Of a DNA stretch of 15,633 bases, positions 5,983 through 13,690 are shown in pieces. A model generated the notes under the pieces. The model saw only the letters and a list, made by a program, of their open reading frames with translations, was not told the DNA's origin and searched no databases. The stretch's first letter is position 1, and each line of letters opens with the position of its first letter. The position numbers were made by a program, and so were the translations under genes. Source of the DNA: CBFGWV01 sp965652545. Lineage in GTDB: Bacteria; Pseudomonadota; Gammaproteobacteria; Competibacterales; Competibacteraceae. The DNA is taken from the NCBI GenBank assembly GCA_965652545.1, contig CBFGWV010000092.1, positions 1 through 15,633 on the forward strand, given 5' to 3'.

Positions 5983-7242
5983 TTAGCAGACCGCCAGCTG
6001 CCGCATGACGTGCAGCAACACATTGCCACCTCGCGCCACCGCGGCCTTGTCGGTGAACTCCTCCGGCGCATGACTCACTCCGCCTTTGCTGGGGATGAAG
6101 ATCAACCCCGCTGGGGCGATGGCGGCGAAAGTCTGGGCATCATGCCCCGCTCCGCTGGGCATGCGCCGATGGCGGTAACCCAAAACCCCAGCCGCCGCCT
6201 CGATCAGCCCGGTGACGCCATCGTCACAGGGCATGGGGGCGAGCCAACCCTTGTCCGCCACCGTCCAAGCCAGCCCGTGTGCATCGGCGGCGGCCGCCAG
6301 CTCGGCGCGGCAGGCCTCGGCGATGGCCTGCATCACAGCCTGGGATGTGTCGCGGCCGATAATGGAGAAGCTCGCCGAGCCCGGCACCGTGTGGGGAAAG
6401 TTCGGCCACAACTCGACATGCCCCACCGTCAGACGGGTCTGGTCGGTACCGTGCGCAGCGATAACGGCATCGATGCGGTCGACGAAGCGGGCCAACCCGC
6501 GAAACGCGTCCTTGCGCAGATCCATGGGCGTGGTGCCGGAATGATTGGCCTCACCGGTGAACCGCACCTGCCAGTTGAATACGCCCGAGATGCCGGTCAC
6601 CGCGCCGATATCGTCGCCGTGGCGCTCCAGCACGGGACCTTGCTCGATATGCAACTCGACGAAGGCGTGGATATCGGCTCGGCGTGCCCCGAAGACGGCC
6701 TCCGGGTCCAGCCCTTGCAGGCTCATCGCCTCGGTCAGCCGCAGCCCGTTGTCATCGCTCGCCGCCAGCAGCCAGTCCCGATCGACCTGGCCGCAGATCG
6801 CCTGTGAGCCGAGCATGCCGCCGAAGCGGCCCTCCTCGTCCGCCGTAGCAACCACCTCAATGGGTCGCGCGGGCTGGAAACCCGCATCCTTGAGCGTGCG
6901 GATGCACTCCAATGCCGCGCACGCGCCCAAGGCGCCGTCCAGACGCCCGCCATTGGGGACAGTGTCCAGGTGGGAACCCGACAGCACGCAATCACCCGCG
7001 CCGGCCTCCCAGCGCCCGAACACATTGCCGGCGCCGTCCATCCAGCTGGTCAGCCCGGCCTCGCGACACGCTTCTTTGAACCAGCGCCGCCCGGCCATGT
7101 CCTGATCCGAATAGCTGGTTCGGTTTACCCCCGGCGTGCCGGCGATGGAACCGATGTGGACCAAGGTGTCCAGGTCGGCATGGAGCCGGTCCATATCGAT
7201 GAACAGGCGGCTGAAGCGGTCATCCGGCATGAGTCCTCGCAT
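5983..7242 (-). CDS. Zn-dependent M20-family amidohydrolase (N-carbamoyl-L-amino-acid hydrolase / allantoate amidohydrolase type)
   Basis: The protein has up to 419 residues and belongs to the M20 metallopeptidase-like group with HyuC, AllC and beta-ureidopropionase. The di-metal site is complete: His91 in GSHLDTVPNGG, Asp102 in GRLDGALG, the acidic pair Glu136-Glu137 in DEEGRFGG, His198 in ELHIEQGPVLE and His391 in SHAPEE. The dimerisation-lid motif GEANHSGTTPMDLRKDA (from residue 230) and GAGHDAQ (from 364) are also present. These enzymes hydrolyse N-carbamoyl or N-acyl amino acids, or allantoate, in the cytoplasm. The exact substrate is not readable. The ATG at 7242 has no ribosome-binding site. 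The ATG at 7230 (415 aa) has GAGG just upstream and is an equal alternative. The gene diverges from a peptide-type ABC importer operon, suggesting it processes the imported compound. Confidence 0.9.
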   Translation of the reverse strand: MRGLMPDDRFSRLFIDMDRLHADLDTLVHIGSIAGTPGVNRTSYSDQDMAGRRWFKEACREAGLTSWMDGAGNVFGRWEAGAGDCVLSGSHLDTVPNGGRLDGALGACAALECIRTLKDAGFQPARPIEVVATADEEGRFGGMLGSQAICGQVDRDWLLAASDDNGLRLTEAMSLQGLDPEAVFGARRADIHAFVELHIEQGPVLERHGDDIGAVTGISGVFNWQVRFTGEANHSGTTPMDLRKDAFRGLARFVDRIDAVIAAHGTDQTRLTVGHVELWPNFPHTVPGSASFSIIGRDTSQAVMQAIAEACRAELAAAADAHGLAWTVADKGWLAPMPCDDGVTGLIEAAAGVLGYRHRRMPSGAGHDAQTFAAIAPAGLIFIPSKGGVSHAPEEFTDKAAVARGGNVLLHVMRQLAVC

Positions 7243-7250
7243 TGCTGGCG

Positions 7251-7310
7251 ATCATGGTCTAGTAATTATCATGATCAATTCATAGCGCGTCTTTATTTAT
7301 CACTATGAAT
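7251..7310. promoter_or_regulatory. Candidate operator in the hydrolase/ABC-importer divergent promoter
   Basis: The 103-bp intergenic region is AT-rich compared with its surroundings. It holds a perfect 8-bp inverted repeat, ATTCATAG (7278-7285) and CTATGAAT (7303-7310), separated by 17 bp, and an ATCATGAT palindrome (7268-7275) with a partial copy ATCATG at 7251-7256. This is the only substantial non-coding DNA between the hydrolase and the importer. It is therefore the natural site for both promoters and for binding by the operon-encoded GntR regulator. No convincing -35/-10 pair was recognised on either strand. Confidence 0.4.
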
Positions 7311-7345
7311 AGCCGCTGATGCAGCCAGTCGCAAGGAGACTGACC

Positions 7346-8911
7346 ATGAAAACCCGCCGCTCCCGGATGGCCTGCGCGTTTGCGCTGGGCCTTGCCCTGG
7401 CCTCAACGGCCGTCGTCGCCCAAACCCCGCCCGGTGTCTTGATCGTGGCGCAGATCGCCGAGCCGAAGTCGCTGGACCCGCATGCGGTGACCGCAGTGAA
7501 CGACTTCCGCATCCTGATGAACGTCTACGACGGCTTGGTCCGTTACAAGGACGGCACGTTGGAGGTCGAACCCGCACTGGCCGAGTCCTGGGAGATCAGC
7601 GACGACGGCACCGTGTACACCTTCACCCTGCGCGAGGGCGTGAGCTTCCACGACGGCACACCGTTCAATGCCGAGGCCGTGGTGTTCAACTTCCAGCGCA
7701 TGCTCGATGAGGAACACCCCTACTACGACACCGGCCCGTTCCCGCTTGCCTTTTTCTTCAGTACCGTGGACACGGTCGAAGCGGTGGACGAGACGACCGT
7801 CCGCTTCACCCTGAAGGAGCCGTACGCGCCCTTCCTGTCCAACCTCGCCTACCCCACCGGGTTGATCGTCTCGCCGGCCGCCGTCGAGGCACACGGCAAG
7901 GACTTCGGGCGCAACCCGGTCGGCACCGGGCCGTTCAAGTTCGCGGAGTGGGAGAGCAACGCCAAGGTCGTGGTCGAGGCCAACCCCGACTACTGGGACG
8001 GCGCACCGTCCCTGCAAGCGGTGGTGTTCCGCCCGATCACCGATGCCAACACCCGGGTGGCGGAGATGCTCGCCGGCGGTGTCGACCTGATGGTCGAGGT
8101 CCCGCCGGACAATGTAGCCACCTTCAACGACGACCCGGGCTTCGAGGTGTTCGAGCAAGCCGGCCCGCATGTGTGGTTCCTGATCCTCAACACCAAGGAA
8201 GGCCCGTTCGCCGACAAGCGCGTGCGCCAGGCGGTGAACTATGCGATCGACAAGGAAACCCTGGTCAACGATGTCCTGCAGGGCACTGCGGAGGTCGCCG
8301 CCGGGCCCACGCCGCCGGCCTTCGCTTGGGCGTACAACGAGTCGCTGGAGCCCTACCCGCATGACCCGGAAAAGGCCAAGTCGCTGCTGAAAGACGCCGG
8401 CGCCGAGGGCGCGAGCCTGACCTTCTACGTGACCGAAGGCGGCTCGGGCATGCTCGACCCCATCCCCATGGGCTCGGCGATCCAGGCCGACCTGGCCGAG
8501 GTCGGCCTGGACGTAAACATCGAGACCTACGAATGGAACACCTTCCTCGGCAAAGTAAACCCGGGGCTCGAAGGCAAAGCCGACATGGCCGAGATGGCCT
8601 GGATGACCAACGACCCGGACACCTTGCCCTACCTGACTCTGCGCACCGAGGCCTCGCCGGACAACGGCGGCTTCAACTCCGGCTACTACGCCAACCCGGA
8701 GGTCGACAAGCTGCTGGAAGCCGCGCGCCGCGCCACCGACCAGGCCGAGCGTGCCAAGCTGTACAAAGAGATGCAGACCATCGTCCACGAGGACGCGCCC
8801 TGGGCGTTCATCGCCAACTGGAAGCAGAACGCGGTCGCCAGCGAGCGGGTCGAGGGCTTCGCCTTGCAGCCGTCGTTCTTTCTGCTGTTGCACGATGTCG
8901 TGAAGCAGTAA
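7346..8911 (+). CDS. Periplasmic substrate-binding protein of a peptide-type ABC transporter (SBP family 5)
   Basis: The protein has 521 residues from ATG 7346, chosen because AAGGAG (7333-7338) lies 7 nt upstream; an in-frame ATG at 7319 lacks such a site. A Sec signal peptide is clear: basic MKTRRSRM, a hydrophobic stretch to about residue 24, and probable cleavage after Ala25 (VVA-QT). There is no lipobox Cys, so it should be free in the periplasm. The mature part matches the DppA/OppA family: LDPHAVTAVNDFRILMNVYDGLV, ALAESWEISDDGTVYTFTLREGVSFHDGTPFNAEAVVFNFQR, and NPVGTGPFKFAEW. Such proteins bind peptides, but also opines, glutathione, nickel complexes and other amide compounds. It is the first gene of the operon with two permease domains and two ATPase domains downstream. 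The divergent M20 amidohydrolase hints at an N-substituted amino acid ligand. Confidence 0.93.
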   Translation: MKTRRSRMACAFALGLALASTAVVAQTPPGVLIVAQIAEPKSLDPHAVTAVNDFRILMNVYDGLVRYKDGTLEVEPALAESWEISDDGTVYTFTLREGVSFHDGTPFNAEAVVFNFQRMLDEEHPYYDTGPFPLAFFFSTVDTVEAVDETTVRFTLKEPYAPFLSNLAYPTGLIVSPAAVEAHGKDFGRNPVGTGPFKFAEWESNAKVVVEANPDYWDGAPSLQAVVFRPITDANTRVAEMLAGGVDLMVEVPPDNVATFNDDPGFEVFEQAGPHVWFLILNTKEGPFADKRVRQAVNYAIDKETLVNDVLQGTAEVAAGPTPPAFAWAYNESLEPYPHDPEKAKSLLKDAGAEGASLTFYVTEGGSGMLDPIPMGSAIQADLAEVGLDVNIETYEWNTFLGKVNPGLEGKADMAEMAWMTNDPDTLPYLTLRTEASPDNGGFNSGYYANPEVDKLLEAARRATDQAERAKLYKEMQTIVHEDAPWAFIANWKQNAVASERVEGFALQPSFFLLLHDVVKQ

Positions 8912-8921
8912 CGCCGCCGTC

Positions 8922-9869
8922 ATGGCCGGGTACATCGCCAGGCGCCTGCTGGCCGCCATTCCGGTGTTGCTGGGGTTGACCGTCATCGTCTTCTTGATGA
9001 TGGCGGCCATCCCCGGCGACCCGGCCACTGCGATCCTCGGGTCCTACGCCACACCCGAGAACGTGGCGCGGCTCAATCGTGATCTGGGGTTGGACAAGCC
9101 GCTGCCGCAGCAGTACGTCGTCTGGCTGGGCAACCTGCTGGAAGGCGACCTGGGGCGCTCCTACAGCCTCAATCGGCCGGTGGCCGACGAGGTGTTCGAG
9201 CGCTTCGGCGCCACGCTGATCCTGGCCGGGGCCTCGCTGCTGCTGTGCACGGTCTTCGGCCTGCTGGCCGGCATCGCCTCGGCCGTGCGCCAGTTCGGCT
9301 GGACCGACCGCATCATCACCTTGTTCGTGCTGATCGGCCTGTCCACGCCCTCGTTCTGGCTCGGGTTGCTGCTGATCATGCTGTTCGCCGTGCACTGGCA
9401 GCTGCTGCCGGCCAGCGGCATGTACGCCATCTACGGCGGCGGCGACCTGCCCGACCTGCTCATGCATTTGATGCTTCCCGCACTGACGCTGGCGGTGGTC
9501 GCTACCGGCGTGGTGGCGCGGCTCACCCGCGCGGCCATGTTGGAGGTCCTGCGCCAGGACTACATCCGCACCGCCCGCGCCAAAGGCGTGTCGGAACGGC
9601 GGGTGATCTACCGCCATGCCTTCAAGGCCGCGCTGGTGAGCGTGATTCCGGTCATCGGCATCCAGGCGGGCTTCGTGCTCGGTGGGGCGGTGTATATCGA
9701 AACGGTGTTCCAGTGGCCGGGCATCGGCCGCATGCTGGTGACTGCGATCTCCACCCGCGACATCCTGCTGGTACAGGGCGGCGTCATCGTGGTGGCGGCC
9801 AGCTATGTCCTGTTCAACCTGCTGGCGGACATTCTGCAGACGGTCATCGACCCGAGGCTCAAGTCATGA
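8922..9869 (+). CDS. ABC transporter inner-membrane permease, DppB-like
   Basis: The 315-residue permease has the standard DppB/OppB pattern: start MAGYIARRLLAAIPVLLGLTVIVF with the first membrane helix, the IPGDPA motif, a periplasmic stretch, then about five more hydrophobic helices. The cytoplasmic EAA loop for ATPase contact is at about residues 210-235 (DYIRTARAKGVSERRVIYRHAFKAAL), and the C-terminus is the typical TVIDPRLKS. It starts 10 bp after the binding-protein stop with no obvious ribosome-binding site, so translation probably depends on coupling. Its stop codon overlaps the next start (ATGA at 9866-9869). It should form the transmembrane channel with the DppC-like half of the following fusion protein. 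Confidence 0.94.
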   Translation: MAGYIARRLLAAIPVLLGLTVIVFLMMAAIPGDPATAILGSYATPENVARLNRDLGLDKPLPQQYVVWLGNLLEGDLGRSYSLNRPVADEVFERFGATLILAGASLLLCTVFGLLAGIASAVRQFGWTDRIITLFVLIGLSTPSFWLGLLLIMLFAVHWQLLPASGMYAIYGGGDLPDLLMHLMLPALTLAVVATGVVARLTRAAMLEVLRQDYIRTARAKGVSERRVIYRHAFKAALVSVIPVIGIQAGFVLGGAVYIETVFQWPGIGRMLVTAISTRDILLVQGGVIVVAASYVLFNLLADILQTVIDPRLKS

Positions 9870-11764
9870 GCGGTGGCCGCCCGGGGTTCTGGACATTGCT
9901 GCTGGCCAATCGCCTGGCCGCCATCGGGCTGGCCCTGCTGGCGCTCATCGCCACCATCGCGCTGCTGGCGCCCCTGCTCCCCCTGCCCGACCCCGACATC
10001 ACCGCGCCAGCGAACCGCCTGCTGCGTCCGGGGGCCGAGGGCCATCCGCTGGGCACCGATCATCTGGGCCGCGATGTGCTCTCGCGCCTGGTCTGGGGCG
10101 CACGCGTGTCCTTGGCGGTGGGGCTGTCGGCCACGCTCATCGCCGCGCTGGTCGGCTCGTTCATCGGCCTGGTGGCGGGTTTCGCCGGTGGGCGGACGGA
10201 CAACCTGATGATGCGTGGCATCGACATGCTCATGGCCTTCCCGTACATCCTGCTCGCCTTGGGGATCGTCGCCGTGCTGGGACCGGGGCTGCTCAATGCC
10301 TTGTATGCCATCGCGCTGGTGAACATCCCCTTCTTCGCGCGCAACATCCGCGGCGTGACCCTGGGTTTCGCCCGCCGGGAATTCGTCGATGCCGCGCGGC
10401 TGTCCGGCAAAGGACCGGCACGGGTGTTGTTCGGCGAAGTCATGCCGAACGTGCTGCCGACCATCGTCATCACCATGTCCACCACCGTGGGCTGGATGAT
10501 TCTGGAGACCGCAGGCCTGAGCTTTCTCGGGCTGGGTGCGCAGCCACCGCAGGCGGACCTGGGCTCGATGCTCGGCGAGGGGCGCAAGCTGCTGTTCACC
10601 GCGCCGCATGTGTCGATCATCCCGGGGTTGGCGATCTTCATCCTGGTGATGAGCATCAACCTGGTGGGCGACGGTATCCGCGATGTGCTCGACCCGCGGC
10701 TGCGCTCCGGTGCCCTGGCCAGCCCGTCCGCGGCCACCCGCGTGGACCGGCCGGCGGCCTACGACAAGGCCGATGACGGGGCCGTCAACGACGCCGCCCT
10801 GAGCGTGCGCGGCCTGCGCACGGATTTTCGCATCGGCCGCGAGGTGTACAAGGCCGTGGGCGGGGTGAGTTTCGATGTCGGGCGGGAGGAGTGCCTGGGG
10901 CTGGTCGGCGAGTCCGGTTCGGGCAAGTCGGTGACGGCGCTGTCCCTGCTGAGCCTGGTGCCGACACCGCCGGGGGCCATCGTCGGTGGGCGCGTACTGT
11001 TCGACGGGCGGGACTTGCTGGCCTTGTCCGCGCGCGAGCTGCGGCAGCTGCGCGGGAATCGGCTGGCCTATGTGTTTCAGGACCCGCTGACGACGCTGCA
11101 TCCCTTGTTCACCGTCGGCGAGCAAATCGTCGAGGGCATACGCGCCCATCAGCCATTGAGCTATCGCCAGGCCTGGAGCAAGGCAGTCGATCTGCTGAAC
11201 CTCGTGCACATTCCCAACGCCGCCAGCCGTGCCGGCGCCTATCCGCACGAGCTCTCCGGCGGCATGCGCCAGCGGGTGTGCATCGCCATGGCCCTGGCCA
11301 ACGATGCGGACGTGCTGATCGCCGACGAGCCGACCACGGCGCTGGATGTCACTGTCCAGGCGCAGGTGCTCAAACTGATCAACCGCCTGCGCGCGCAGCG
11401 GCACACCGCGGTGTTGTTCATCACTCACGACTTCGGCGTGGTCAGCCAGCTCTGCGACCGGGTGGCGGTGATGTACGCCGGGCGCATCGTCGAGATGGGC
11501 TCGGTGGACGATGTGCTCGAGCGCCCTGCCCATCCGTACACGCGCAAGCTCATCGATTGCGTACCGGTGCTGGGCCAGCCGGAGCGCCGTTTGGATGCCA
11601 TCGCCGGCCTGCCGCCGGCGGTCAACCGGCTGCCGGAGGGTTGTGCCTTCGCCGAGCGCTGCCCGCGGGTGCAGGACGATTGTCGGCAGGGCGAGATCGG
11701 CCTGGACGAGGTCGCCCCCGGGCGCCAGGCGCGTTGCCTGTATCCACTGGAGGGGACGGCATGA
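9866..11764 (+). CDS. Fused ABC permease (DppC-like) and ATP-binding protein (DppD-like)
   Basis: This is one uninterrupted 632-residue protein from ATG 9866, overlapping the previous stop. Residues 1 to about 281 are a DppC-like permease: first helix LLLANRLAAIGLALLALIATIALLAP, the HPLGTDHLGRDVLSRLVWGAR motif, an EAA loop (EFVDAARLSGKGPARVLFGEVMPNVLPT) and the canonical end DPRLRS at about 276-281. A linker of about 20 residues follows (near TRVDRPAAYDKADDG). The ATPase then starts at ALSVRGLRTDF, with Walker A GESGSGKS (348-355), Q-loop VFQDP, signature LSGGM (463-467), Walker B with Asp487-Glu488, and the switch His in THDFG. The oligopeptide-type C-terminal domain carries four cysteines (CAFAERCPRVQDDC and a later RCLYPL). 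Permease and ATPase are normally separate genes in this family, so the fusion fixes their stoichiometry. Confidence 0.94.
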   Translation: MSGGRPGFWTLLLANRLAAIGLALLALIATIALLAPLLPLPDPDITAPANRLLRPGAEGHPLGTDHLGRDVLSRLVWGARVSLAVGLSATLIAALVGSFIGLVAGFAGGRTDNLMMRGIDMLMAFPYILLALGIVAVLGPGLLNALYAIALVNIPFFARNIRGVTLGFARREFVDAARLSGKGPARVLFGEVMPNVLPTIVITMSTTVGWMILETAGLSFLGLGAQPPQADLGSMLGEGRKLLFTAPHVSIIPGLAIFILVMSINLVGDGIRDVLDPRLRSGALASPSAATRVDRPAAYDKADDGAVNDAALSVRGLRTDFRIGREVYKAVGGVSFDVGREECLGLVGESGSGKSVTALSLLSLVPTPPGAIVGGRVLFDGRDLLALSARELRQLRGNRLAYVFQDPLTTLHPLFTVGEQIVEGIRAHQPLSYRQAWSKAVDLLNLVHIPNAASRAGAYPHELSGGMRQRVCIAMALANDADVLIADEPTTALDVTVQAQVLKLINRLRAQRHTAVLFITHDFGVVSQLCDRVAVMYAGRIVEMGSVDDVLERPAHPYTRKLIDCVPVLGQPERRLDAIAGLPPAVNRLPEGCAFAERCPRVQDDCRQGEIGLDEVAPGRQARCLYPLEGTA

Positions 11765-12750
11765 GCGGGCAGACAATCCTCGAGGCCCGCGAACTGACCC
11801 GCCGTTTCGGCGGCGGGCGAACGTGGCTGGGCACCGTCAAACCCGCGGTGCACGCCGTGCAGGCGGTCGACCTGCGCGTCGAACGCGGCGAGACTCTGGG
11901 CGTTGTCGGCGAGTCCGGCTGCGGCAAATCCACGCTGGCGCGCATGCTGGTGGGCCTGGACACCCCCAGCGAAGGCACGCTGCATCTCGATGGCAAAGAC
12001 GTCACCGCACTGGCCGGCCACAACCCGCGCGCGCTGGCGAAGACCATCCAATACGTATTCCAGGACCCGGTTTCCGCCCTCAACCCGCGCAAGACCATCC
12101 GCCGCATCCTCGAAGCGCCGATGATCCACCTGCTGGGCTACGACGCCGACCGCCGCCGGCAACGGCTGGATGAGCTCATGGACGCCGTGCGCCTGCGGCC
12201 GGAGTTCCTCGAGCGCTACCCGCATGAGTTCTCCGGCGGGCAGGCCCAGCGCATCGGCATCGCCCGCGCACTGGCGGCCGATGCGCGGGTCATCGTATTG
12301 GACGAGCCGGTGTCTGCGCTGGATGTCTCGGTCCAGGCCCAAGTGTTGAACCTGCTGGCCGAGCTCAAGCAGGCGTTCGGCCTGACCTACGTCTTCATCA
12401 GCCACGACCTGTCAGTGGTGGAGAGCGTCAGCGACCGCGTGGCGGTGATGTACTTCGGCCGCGTGGTCGAGTTGGGCACGGCACGGGCCGTGTACGCCCG
12501 ACCCCGCCACCCCTACACCGACCTGTTGATGCGCTCCGCCCCCACGCCGGGCAAGCGCGCGGCCGATGTGGACGACGAGTTGGCCGAACTGCCCGACCCG
12601 CTCAAGCCGCCCCCCGGCTGCGCCTTTGCCGGCCGCTGCCCACGCGCCAGCGAGCGCTGCCGCAGCGAGCGCCCGTTGCTCAGCGGCGTACCGGGACACC
12701 GTTCGGCATGTCATCATCCGCTGCATTCATCGGGGGATGAGGGTCCATGA
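11761..12750 (+). CDS. ABC transporter ATP-binding protein, DppF-like
   Basis: The 329-residue ATPase begins with an ATGA overlap (11761-11764) onto the permease-ATPase fusion. It has Walker A GESGCGKS (50-57), Q-loop VFQDPVSALNPRKTI, signature FSGGQ (157-161), Walker B with Asp181-Glu182 in VLDEPVSALDVS, and the switch His in FISHDLSVVE. The C-terminal oligopeptide/dipeptide-transporter domain has the four-cysteine pattern (CAFAGRCPRASERC and a later SACHHPL). It should pair with the DppD-like half of the fusion as a heterodimeric motor at the inner membrane. It overlaps the regulator gene by ATGA at its 3' end (12747-12750). Confidence 0.94.
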   Translation: MSGQTILEARELTRRFGGGRTWLGTVKPAVHAVQAVDLRVERGETLGVVGESGCGKSTLARMLVGLDTPSEGTLHLDGKDVTALAGHNPRALAKTIQYVFQDPVSALNPRKTIRRILEAPMIHLLGYDADRRRQRLDELMDAVRLRPEFLERYPHEFSGGQAQRIGIARALAADARVIVLDEPVSALDVSVQAQVLNLLAELKQAFGLTYVFISHDLSVVESVSDRVAVMYFGRVVELGTARAVYARPRHPYTDLLMRSAPTPGKRAADVDDELAELPDPLKPPPGCAFAGRCPRASERCRSERPLLSGVPGHRSACHHPLHSSGDEGP

Positions 12751-13526
12751 CAAACCACGAGACCGGCGACGCTGCGGCAACGCCGGCCATTGCCGCACGA
12801 CTCAAACGCCACAACACCATCAGTGAGCAGATCAAGGACTGGATCGTCGAGCGGGCGCTCAAACCCGGCGACCGCCTGCCCGGCGAGCGCGAGCTGATCG
12901 AGATCTTCGGCGCCTCCAAAAGCTCGGTGCGCGAGGCGCTCACCGCCCTGGAGGTGCAGGGGCTGGTCAAGCTGCGCACCGGCCCCGGCGGCGGGGCCTT
13001 CGTCGCGGCCATCAGCGACGGGCGGGCGATGGAACTGCTGTCCAATTACTTTTTCTTTCAGAAGCCGGGTATCGGTGATATCTACGAGCTGCGCATACAA
13101 CTGGAACCGGAACTCGCCGCCAGCCTGTCCGGGCGCCTGACCGAGGCGGACTTCCAGCGGCTGGAGCGCACGCTGCGGCTGTATACCCGCCCGCCGACCA
13201 CCAGTGGCGAAGAGTACGCGCAACGCCTCGCGGAGCTGGACTTCCATTCGGTACTGGCGGCGCTATGCCCCAACCCGCTGCTGGGCTTTGTCTGCGGATT
13301 CCTGCAGAACCTGCTGCGCAACCTCACCGTATGCCGGCGCATTTACGACCAACCCCAGCCGCGCCTGCGCGAGCATGCCATGCACTACCAGCAGCGGCTG
13401 CTGCATGCCTTGCGCGATGAAGACCCGGACGCCGCCCGCACCATCATGCGTGAGCACATGCTCGCAGCGCAGGCGTACATGGCGCATTGCGAGGCGCAGG
13501 TGAAGGAGGGTTTCTTGCGCTTGTAG
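12747..13526 (+). CDS. GntR-family transcriptional regulator, FCD (FadR) subfamily
   Basis: The 259-residue regulator has an N-terminal winged helix-turn-helix (residues about 24-90; SEQIKDWIVERALKPGDRLPGERELIEIFGASKSSVREALTALEVQGLV, then GPGGGAFV in the wing). A C-terminal helical FCD ligand-binding domain follows (about 110-250; IYELRIQLEPELAASL, ELDFHSVLAALCPNP, DPDAARTIMREHM). FCD domains usually bind a carboxylate effector through a metal held by one acidic residue and three His. Here the aligned positions look like Glu163, His167, Gln215 and His237, so one His may be missing. The gene is last in the importer operon, overlaps the ATPase stop by ATGA, and has GAGGG just before its ATG. 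It probably controls the importer and the divergent hydrolase in response to substrate or product. Confidence 0.93.
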   Translation: MTNHETGDAAATPAIAARLKRHNTISEQIKDWIVERALKPGDRLPGERELIEIFGASKSSVREALTALEVQGLVKLRTGPGGGAFVAAISDGRAMELLSNYFFFQKPGIGDIYELRIQLEPELAASLSGRLTEADFQRLERTLRLYTRPPTTSGEEYAQRLAELDFHSVLAALCPNPLLGFVCGFLQNLLRNLTVCRRIYDQPQPRLREHAMHYQQRLLHALRDEDPDAARTIMREHMLAAQAYMAHCEAQVKEGFLRL

Positions 13527-13595
13527 GCCCTTGCGCGACATCACCCACGCCATGCGCCAGACCGACAATCATGACGGCTTCGGCCGATGGCGCAT

Positions 13596-13622
13596 GGCGG
13601 GTATCGCTGCGCTCAACCCACC
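13596..13622. repeat. GC-rich hairpin resembling a dispersed intergenic repeat
   Basis: The sequence GGCGGGT...ACCCACC (13596-13602 with 13616-13622) forms a stem with one mismatch, with GC-TGC-GC able to fold at the tip. It closely resembles a hairpin repeat of the type GGTGGGTT-CGCTGCGC-AACCCACC that I recall from many proteobacterial intergenic regions. It sits between the convergent GntR and dehydratase genes, where it could also limit read-through. The 164-bp gap (13527-13690) otherwise holds two TTGGATA copies (13628-13634 and 13646-13652), 18 bp apart, and no gene. Confidence 0.45.
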
Positions 13623-13690
13623 CTACATTGGATAGTAACTGTCAGTTGGATAATGACCGATTACGTTCGCCGTGACCCATCTGGCGGGCC

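Noticed and set aside
7319..7345. ATG start nine codons upstream for the binding protein
   Set aside because: AAGGAG at 7333-7338 fits the ATG at 7346, which also gives a normal signal peptide beginning MKTRR.
7403..9028. 541-aa open frame on the minus strand opposite the binding-protein gene
   Set aside because: It is fully antisense to a well-supported signal-peptide-bearing binding protein and shows no domain.
9245..9865. Upstream in-frame extension of the permease-ATPase fusion
   Set aside because: The extension overlaps the DppB-like permease in another frame and lacks homology. The ATGA overlap at 9866 and the typical permease N-terminus mark the real start.
9803..11776. 657-aa open frame on the minus strand opposite the permease-ATPase genes
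   Set aside because: It is antisense to clearly conserved transporter domains, is His/Gln/Arg-rich, and has no recognisable domain. It is an effect of GC-rich codon use.
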